A stretch of DNA of 64,000 nucleotides from NCBI RefSeq assembly GCF_000308435.1, contig NZ_BAFR01000212.1, forward strand, positions 1-64,000, in the 5' to 3' direction. The notes under the pieces are model-generated. The model saw only the letters and a list, made by a program, of their open reading frames with translations, ran no database searches and was not told where the DNA came from. Source of the DNA: Nocardia araoensis NBRC 100135. GTDB lineage: Bacteria; Actinomycetota; Actinomycetes; Mycobacteriales; Mycobacteriaceae. Of this stretch, positions 58,891-64,000 are shown in pieces. The translations under genes and the position numbers were made by a program. The first letter of the stretch is position 1. Each line of letters starts with the position of its first letter.

Positions 58891-60051
58891 TCAGCAGCGC
58901 GGCAACGCACCCTTGTACGCGGCCAACCGCAACGCCGACGCATCCACCTGGGCCATCGGCAGTCGCCCGCTCGACACCGCCTGCTCCAGCCGGTCCAGCA
59001 CCTGGGACACCGCGTCGGTGGTGATCCACAAGGCGCTGTCCGCGCCGGCGACCAGGGCGGCCTCGACCGCGTCCGCGATCGACATCCGGCTGGTGATCGC
59101 CGCCATGCCGCCGAGATCGTCGGTGAAGATCGGTCCTTGGAACGGCGCGGCCCCGTAGCCGGTGCCCTCGCGCAGCAACCGCATCGCTTCCGGGCTGATG
59201 CTGGCCGGGACGTTGGGGGTGGTCAGTCCGGGCACGTCGAGGTGACCGACCATCACCGCAGCGCCCGAGCCGATCAGGTTGCGGAACGGGACCAGGTCGG
59301 TGTTCTGCATCTGGTCCAGTGGCGGAGTGCGCACCGCGCCGGTGTGCGAGTCGCCCGACCCGGATCCGTGACCGGGGAAGTGCTTCATCACCGTGCCGAC
59401 GCCGACCTCGCGCATGGCGCGGATATAGGCGTCGGCGTAGCGGGTGACCACCTCCGGATCGTCGGAGAAGGAGCGGTCGCCGATGACGGAGTCGTCCGGC
59501 TGGGAGCTGACGTCGACGTCGGGGGCGAAGTCCACCGTCACGCCGAGATTCTTCAGCGCGCGGCCTCTGGTCAGCGTCGCGTTGTAGAACTCGTCGGGGC
59601 TCATGGTCTGCGCCGTCTCCCGGGCCGATGGCGCGGCGCCGATCAGGTCGCGCACCCGCGAGACCCGGCCGCCCTCCTCATCGATGGTCACCATCAGCGG
59701 CACCTTGGCAGCCTGTTTCACCTGTTCGATCTGTCCGGAGGCGAGCAGCGCCTGGTCGGTCCAGCCGCCGACGAAGATCCCGCCGATCTGCTCGTTGCGC
59801 ACCACGTTCGTGGCGTCGGCCGCGCCGGTGACCCCGACCGTCAGCAACTGGGCGAGCTTCTGGCGAGTGGTGAACTGCGCCAGGTACCCCGCGTTGCAGT
59901 CCGGCGGCGCCGAGCTGGTGACGGGGACCACGGCGGTGGTCGCCTCCGTCGTGGTTGTGCTCGACGAGGCCGACTCGGTGGAGCCGCCGTTCGAGCAGGC
60001 GGTCGCGACGGCGGCGAGTACGGCGAGGACGAGCAGCGGCGTCTTTCGCAT
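58891..60051 (-). CDS. lpqI: Lipoprotein beta-N-acetylglucosaminidase LpqI (GH3)
   Basis: A 386-aa exported lipoprotein. The signal peptide ends in lipobox ATAC (VLAVLAAVATACSN), then a Ser/Thr-rich linker. The glycoside hydrolase family 3 domain has VTIDEEGGRVSRVRDL, VTVDFAPDVDVSSQPDDSVIGDRSF, KHFPGHGSGSGDSHTG (the NagZ-type general acid His/Asp loop), and GPIFTDDLGGMAAI with the nucleophile Asp. M. tuberculosis LpqI (Rv0237) is of similar length and releases GlcNAc from muropeptides in wall recycling. The start is ATG 60051. Confidence 0.95.
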   Translation of the reverse strand: MRKTPLLVLAVLAAVATACSNGGSTESASSSTTTTEATTAVVPVTSSAPPDCNAGYLAQFTTRQKLAQLLTVGVTGAADATNVVRNEQIGGIFVGGWTDQALLASGQIEQVKQAAKVPLMVTIDEEGGRVSRVRDLIGAAPSARETAQTMSPDEFYNATLTRGRALKNLGVTVDFAPDVDVSSQPDDSVIGDRSFSDDPEVVTRYADAYIRAMREVGVGTVMKHFPGHGSGSGDSHTGAVRTPPLDQMQNTDLVPFRNLIGSGAAVMVGHLDVPGLTTPNVPASISPEAMRLLREGTGYGAAPFQGPIFTDDLGGMAAITSRMSIADAVEAALVAGADSALWITTDAVSQVLDRLEQAVSSGRLPMAQVDASALRLAAYKGALPRC

Positions 60052-60411
60052 AGAGGTCAACCGTACTCGCCGCGAGGTGCGCGACCGCAGTCGCTACTTC
60101 CCTACCGAGCGGGTAACTCGCGCACCGGTATCGAATCGTTGTCTCGAGCGGGGACGCTTCGGAGCGACGTGGCATCGACTTGTCGGCGTCGTCTTTCGTC
60201 CGCCGATCGCACTGCTGCCCGGAAGATGTCACGCGGACCGTGGTTGGTGGCCTCCGCCGACGGATCCGCGCGCCGCCACACTGCACGGCTGGGCGGCGAC
60301 GTGTGTCGATGCGTCTATACGCCCAGGTCATCCCGAGGAACAAGCCGATTCTCGCGGCCCTGCGCGGGGTAATCTCGAGGTGTCGCCGTGCGTCCTTTTC
60401 AGGAGGTCATC
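60052..60411. other. Intergenic, divergent promoters expected, no gene seen
   Basis: A 360-bp gap between lpqI (minus) and the universal stress gene (plus). Arg-rich frames crossing it are shadows of the stress protein gene. No repeat or RNA was recognised. Confidence 0.5.
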
Positions 60412-60885
60412 GTGCCCTGCGATCTGGTCCTCATCGCCTACGACGGCTCCGAGAACGCCAAGCGCGCCGTCGAATACGCCGGTCGATTCCTCAGCGCCGA
60501 CCGGGCCGTCGTGCTCACCGCCTGGGAGCCCATGGTGCGGCAGGCCGCGCGCCTGTCCGGGCTGTCGGGTGTCATGCAACCGGAATGGGTGCCGGACGAC
60601 GAGATCGAGGACATCGCCTACGTCGACGCGCGCGCCGTCAACGCCGAGGGCGTGCGGCTGGCCGAACTGGTCGGCCTCAACGCCGAGGCGCGCACCGCCG
60701 AATGCACGACCACCATCTGGAACGCCATCGTCGACTGCGCCGACGAGCTGGACGTCGACATCATCGTGGCGGGCACCCGTGGCGCGACCGGCATCCGCGC
60801 GCTCCTGCACAGCAGCGTCGCCGACGCTGTCCTCAAGCATTGCCACCGCCCCGTGCTGCTCGTCCCGCCCGGCAAGAACTCGTGA
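60412..60885 (+). CDS. Universal stress protein (UspA family)
   Basis: A 157-aa Usp domain. It opens DLVLIAYDGSENAKRAVEYAGRFL and ends with the ATP-binding pattern G-x2-G-x9-G/S in GTRGATGIRALLHSSVADAVLKHCHRPVLLV. ATP-binding Usps of actinobacteria are induced by hypoxia or stress. GTG 60412 is chosen because AGGAGG ends 5 nt upstream; the GTG at 60388 has no ribosome site. Confidence 0.92.
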   Translation: MPCDLVLIAYDGSENAKRAVEYAGRFLSADRAVVLTAWEPMVRQAARLSGLSGVMQPEWVPDDEIEDIAYVDARAVNAEGVRLAELVGLNAEARTAECTTTIWNAIVDCADELDVDIIVAGTRGATGIRALLHSSVADAVLKHCHRPVLLVPPGKNS

Positions 60886-60933
60886 CCGCGCTCGCGTGAA
60901 TTCTGGATCGCTGCACCGCTGTGCGGCGGGGCC

Positions 60934-61100
60934 AGGCGTACCTCCGCCTTCGCTGCGGCCATGCGCCGGCTGAAGACGGACTACGCCCGACCGCACGATC
61001 AGGCGTACCTCCGCCTTCGCTGCGGCCATGCGCCGGCTGAAGACGGACTACGCCCGACCGCACGATCAGGCGTACCTCCGCCTTCGCTGCGGCCATGCGC
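60934..61100. repeat. 67-bp tandem repeat, two full copies and a partial third
   Basis: Copies begin at 60934, 61001 and 61068, each with AGGCGTACCTCCGCCTTCGC. The first two are identical over 67 bp. The third is kept for about 33 bp and then diverges. The unit length is not a multiple of three, so it is not coding. It lies just after the stress-protein gene and before the isochorismate synthase, and contains GCCGGC and a CCGC/GCGG mini-stem. Confidence 0.85.
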
Positions 61101-61135
61101 GGGCTTACGCCCGACGGCACCATTAGGTTGGGGTC

Positions 61136-62230
61136 ATGGATGGGTTCCTGCTTGCTCGGGCCGACGGGGTTGTGCGGAGTCACGGGAGCCGTGTCTTCTT
61201 CGATGACGCGCGACGAGCGGGAGCAGCGCTGCGGGAGGGGCGCGCACGGCTGGTGGTCGGCGCGCTGCCCTTCGATCCACGCCGCCCCGCCGCGCTGAGC
61301 GTGCCGGAGCACGCCGTGCACACCGCGGGCCCGTGGCGGCCCGCCGCGCTACCCGACCTGCCGCCGGTGCGCGTGGTGACCGAGCTACCGAGCCCGGCGG
61401 AGCACGTGGCGCGGGTGACGAAACTGGTCGAGCAGCTCAACGATCCCGCGCAACCGCTGCGCAAGGTGGTCGCTGCGCGTTCGGTGCTGGCCGAGGCGCG
61501 ATCAGCGCTCGACCCGGAGGTCGTCGCCGCGCACCTGCTCACCCGGCATCCGCACGCGAATGTCTTCGCGGTCGACCTCACCCCCGCCGGACGCCCCGGC
61601 GCCACGCTGGTGGGCGCGACGCCGGAAGTGCTGATCGCCCGGCAGGGCGACACGGTGACCCTGCGCCCGCTGGCGGGCACCGCGCCACGGCGGGCGGATC
61701 AGGAAGCCGACGCCGCGGCGGCCAGGGAACTGCTGGCCAGTACCAAGAATCGCGACGAGCACGCCTTCGTGATCGACTGGATCCGGGAGCGGCTCGGACC
61801 GGTGTGCGCCGAGCTGTCGATTCCGGAGGGTCCGGAACTGATGAGCACCCAGGAGGTGTGGCATCTGGCGACGCCCATCACCGGGCGCCTGCGCGACAGC
61901 ACGATCACCGCACTCGACCTGGCGCTGCTGTTGCATCCCACGCCCGCGGTCTGCGGCACCCCCACCGAGCCGGCCCTGGACGCCATCGCGCGCATCGAGG
62001 ACGACCGCGGCTTCTACGGCGGCGCGGTCGGCTGGTGCGACGCCGACGGTGACGGCGCCTGGGTGGTCGCGATCCGCTGCGCGGAAATCTCCGCCGACGG
62101 TCGCACCGTGCGGGCGTACGCGGGCGGCGGCATCGTCGCGGCCTCCGACCCGCAGGCGGAACTCGACGAGACCACCGCGAAACTGCGCACCCTGCTCGGC
62201 GCGCTGCACTGCGCTCTCCCCGCACACTGA
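61136..62230 (+). CDS. entC: Isochorismate synthase (MenF/EntC type)
   Basis: A 364-aa chorismate-utilising enzyme converting chorismate to isochorismate for menaquinone or siderophore synthesis. Visible are QPLRKVVAARSVLAEA with the catalytic Lys, ATLVGATPEVLIARQGDTVTLRPLAGTAPR, the Mg-binding Glu segment TKNRDEHAFVIDWI, THP-like ATPITGRL, and the C-terminal GFYGGAVGWCDADGDGAWVVAIRCAEI then YAGGGIVAASDPQAELDETTAK. The sequence and length match the actinobacterial EntC (Rv3215-like) group. It stands alone, so menaquinone or siderophore use cannot be decided. Confidence 0.92.
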   Translation: MDGFLLARADGVVRSHGSRVFFDDARRAGAALREGRARLVVGALPFDPRRPAALSVPEHAVHTAGPWRPAALPDLPPVRVVTELPSPAEHVARVTKLVEQLNDPAQPLRKVVAARSVLAEARSALDPEVVAAHLLTRHPHANVFAVDLTPAGRPGATLVGATPEVLIARQGDTVTLRPLAGTAPRRADQEADAAAARELLASTKNRDEHAFVIDWIRERLGPVCAELSIPEGPELMSTQEVWHLATPITGRLRDSTITALDLALLLHPTPAVCGTPTEPALDAIARIEDDRGFYGGAVGWCDADGDGAWVVAIRCAEISADGRTVRAYAGGGIVAASDPQAELDETTAKLRTLLGALHCALPAH

Positions 62231-62368
62231 CGCGGCCGCTCTCGGGCGGTCCGTCGAGCGCCCGAGGAGTCCTCCCGCGGAGATTCGGCGGCCTGAACGC
62301 ATACAAATACCGGACGCCCTGCTAGGTTGGCCGGGAACGTGCCTGCATCGACGTATTGGAGTACCGCG

Positions 62369-62539
62369 ATGAAGTTTGCTGTCCCGGGTGTTGCGAGTGC
62401 TGTCGCGGGCGCCGTGCTGGGCGTGCTCAGCGTCTTCCTCATCACCATGGCGGTCCAGCAGAACTCGCGGCCGGAGATCGACCGCAGCGGCGACAAGGAC
62501 TCCTCGCTGCTGAACAACGTTGAGTACGGCAGCCGCTGA
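62369..62539 (+). CDS. DUF2613 small membrane protein (Rv0236A-like)
   Basis: A 56-aa protein with one hydrophobic helix (about 4-28, AVPGVASAVAGAVLGVLSVFLITMAV) and a polar tail RPEIDRSGDKDSSLLNNVEYGSR. This is the DUF2613 pattern found upstream of aftD throughout mycobacteria. Its 3' end overlaps the probable TTG start of aftD by about 20 bases, so coexpression is likely. GGAG lies upstream of the ATG. Confidence 0.9.
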   Translation: MKFAVPGVASAVAGAVLGVLSVFLITMAVQQNSRPEIDRSGDKDSSLLNNVEYGSR

Positions 62540-64000
62540 CCCGCTGACCTCCGCTTCACCCGCCGACTCGCTCGGATCGTCCGGGGCGCCGGGGCAGCAC
62601 AGCACCGCGCCGCTGGGCAGACGCTGGTTCGCCGCGACCGTTGTCGTGGCGTTCCTGCTGACCTTCGTGCAGGCGCCCGGACTCACGGTCGCCGACACGA
62701 AATACGACCTGGCGCAGAATCCGCTCGGCTTCCTGGAACGCGCGAGCCATCTGTGGAGCAGCCAGGCGCCGATGGGCCAGGTGCAGAACCAGGCCTACGG
62801 CTATTTCTTCCCGCACGGCGCGTTCTTCTCGCTCGGCCATCTGCTGGGCGTACCCGCCTGGGTGACGCAGCGGATCTGGTGGGCGCTGCTGCTGCTCGCC
62901 GGGTTCTGGGGGATCGTGCGCCTGTGCGAGGCGCTTGGCATCGGCACGCGCGGGTCTCGCGTCGTCGCCGCCCTCGCCTTCGCGTTGTCGCCGCGTGTAC
63001 TGACCACCATCGGGTCGATCTCCTCCGAGACGCTGCCGATGATGCTGGCGCCGTGGGTACTGCTCGCGCCTGCCGCGCTCGGCGTCGCCGGGCGCGAACG
63101 GCGGCGGGGCGGGGCGGAGTCGCCCGCGGGCAGCGCGCTGGCGCTGGCGCTGATGGGCTCGGTCAACGCGGTCGCCACGGTGGCCGCTTTCCTGCCCGCT
63201 TTCCTGTGGTGGGCGGCTGCCTCGCCGGTACGCGGCCGGAAATCGACCGCGCACGACGGTGGACGTTCCTATCGGCTCGACCGGCGCTGGTGGGGTTTCA
63301 CCGCCGCCTGGGTTCCGCTGCTGGTGCTGGCCACGTTCTGGTGGGTGGTGCCGTTGCTGCTGCTGGGCAAGGTGAGTCCGCCGTTCCTGGACTACATCGA
63401 GTCCTCCGGCGTGACCACGCAGTGGGCTTCGCTCGGCGAGGTGTTGCGCGGCACCGACAGCTGGACGCCGTTCGTCTCGCCGGAACGCATCGCGGGCGCG
63501 GTGCTGGTCACCCAGCCCGCGGCGGTGCTGGCGACCGGGCTGGTCGCGGCGGCGGGCATGGCGGGCCTGGCCCTGCGGTCCATGCCGTACCGGGGCAGGC
63601 TCGTCCTGATCCTGTGCGTCGGACTGGTCGGCATCTGCGCCGGGTTCGTCGGTGAACTGAGCGGACCGTTCGCGGACTCGGTGCGGGTCTTCCTGGACTC
63701 CGGCGGCGCCCCGCTGCGCAACGTGCACAAGCTGGAGCCGCTGATCCGCATCCCGCTGGTGCTGGGGCTGGCGCAGCTGCTCGCCCGGGTCCCGCTGCCC
63801 GCCTCGGTACCGCTGAAGGCCTGGCGCAGCGCGTTCGCGCATCCGGAGCGGGACCGCGCGGTCGCGATCGCGGCGCTGATCCTCACCGCACTGGCCCTGT
63901 CCACCTCGCTGGCCTGGACCGGCAAACTCGCGCCGCGCGGCGCCTACGACCGGGTGCCCGAGTACTGGCAGCAGACCGCGGACTGGCTCGAACACAACGC
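62520..64000 (+). CDS. aftD: Arabinofuranosyltransferase AftD, N-terminal part
   Basis: The first 493 or so codons of a large multispanning GT-C glycosyltransferase, cut by the right edge (the M. tuberculosis protein is about 1400 aa). It transfers arabinofuranose from decaprenyl-phospho-arabinose to arabinogalactan and lipoarabinomannan. Seen here are a first helix (TVVVAFLLTFVQAPG), the GT-C loop TKYDLAQNPLGFLERASHLWSSQAPMGQVQNQAYGYFFPHGAFF with the Asp of family active sites, and then about ten membrane helices. No ATG or GTG is available before the first helix; TTG 62520 is the most likely start. Confidence 0.9.
   Translation, partial: MSTAAADPLTSASPADSLGSSGAPGQHSTAPLGRRWFAATVVVAFLLTFVQAPGLTVADTKYDLAQNPLGFLERASHLWSSQAPMGQVQNQAYGYFFPHGAFFSLGHLLGVPAWVTQRIWWALLLLAGFWGIVRLCEALGIGTRGSRVVAALAFALSPRVLTTIGSISSETLPMMLAPWVLLAPAALGVAGRERRRGGAESPAGSALALALMGSVNAVATVAAFLPAFLWWAAASPVRGRKSTAHDGGRSYRLDRRWWGFTAAWVPLLVLATFWWVVPLLLLGKVSPPFLDYIESSGVTTQWASLGEVLRGTDSWTPFVSPERIAGAVLVTQPAAVLATGLVAAAGMAGLALRSMPYRGRLVLILCVGLVGICAGFVGELSGPFADSVRVFLDSGGAPLRNVHKLEPLIRIPLVLGLAQLLARVPLPASVPLKAWRSAFAHPERDRAVAIAALILTALALSTSLAWTGKLAPRGAYDRVPEYWQQTADWLEHN

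Noticed and set aside
60180-60899. A 239-codon plus-strand frame through the stress-protein region
   Set aside because: It overlaps the clear Usp gene in another frame and is extremely Arg-rich.
60934-61100. Tandem repeat considered as a CRISPR array
   Set aside because: Units are directly adjacent with no unique spacers and no cas genes nearby.
62556-63995. A 479-codon minus-strand frame opposite aftD
   Set aside because: Antisense shadow; the plus strand gives a coherent multispanning glycosyltransferase.

Overview
The window is GC-rich, densely coded DNA with many GTG starts, typical of an actinobacterium. Several genes point to the mycolic-acid group (Mycobacteriales). They include the start of the arabinofuranosyltransferase aftD, its small DUF2613 neighbour, lpqI, fadA2, fabG4-htdX, fadE5 at the mycobacterial length of 611 residues, bifunctional dcd, and two secreted DUF4185 proteins that may act on arabinan. 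The XRE/DUF397 pair, the organosulfur monooxygenases and the gene order suggest Nocardia or a close relative such as Rhodococcus. This is inferred from gene content only.

Layout. 1-15 kb is mostly conserved core: the tail of a repeat-ending protein, a translationally coupled FadE pair, a YdcF protein, udgA, a membrane-anchored Hsp70-like protein, a YibE/F protein, aspC, an HTH regulator facing a small unknown protein, dcd, an SDR and a PAP2 phosphatase. 15-24 kb is accessory: a three-gene operon of unknowns divergent from an XRE/DUF397 pair, tRNA-Gly(CCC), a TetR and alcohol dehydrogenase pair with a 34-bp perfect palindrome, a MarR/metallo-hydrolase divergon, and a DoxX plus ECF41-type sigma pair. 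23.1-24.4 kb holds a methyltransferase gene preceded by a 22-codon leader ORF and an intrinsic terminator, which is the layout of a ribosome-controlled attenuator.

24.6-32.8 kb is an organosulfur oxidation locus: a styrene-monooxygenase-like protein, SfnG, an SfnB-like protein, two flavin reductases, and a second DszC-like/DszA-like pair. msrC (free methionine sulfoxide reductase) lies between the two units. 33-36 kb carries envelope proteins, a protein with a caspase-like His/Cys arrangement, and a MazF-like toxin-antitoxin pair. 36-45 kb holds an alpha/beta hydrolase, a TetR/crotonase/thiolase-like operon facing a second crotonase, the first DUF4185 protein, an erythromycin-esterase relative with an altered active site, and small enzymes.

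45-64 kb is a lipid and envelope block corresponding to M. tuberculosis Rv0236c-Rv0244c with insertions: fadE5, an XRE regulator, the second DUF4185 protein, VanW, a 6-phosphogluconate dehydrogenase, fadA2 divergent from fabG4-htdX, a DUF5685 protein with an extreme Cys-rich tail, TetR, lpqI, a universal stress protein, 67-bp tandem repeats, an isochorismate synthase, DUF2613 and aftD (cut by the right edge). One TTAC-centred palindrome recurs at fadA2/fabG4, at the tetR promoter and, more weakly, at fadE5. It suggests a local TetR regulon for beta-oxidation and fatty-acid elongation-type enzymes. Starts and families were judged by eye; no database search was run.
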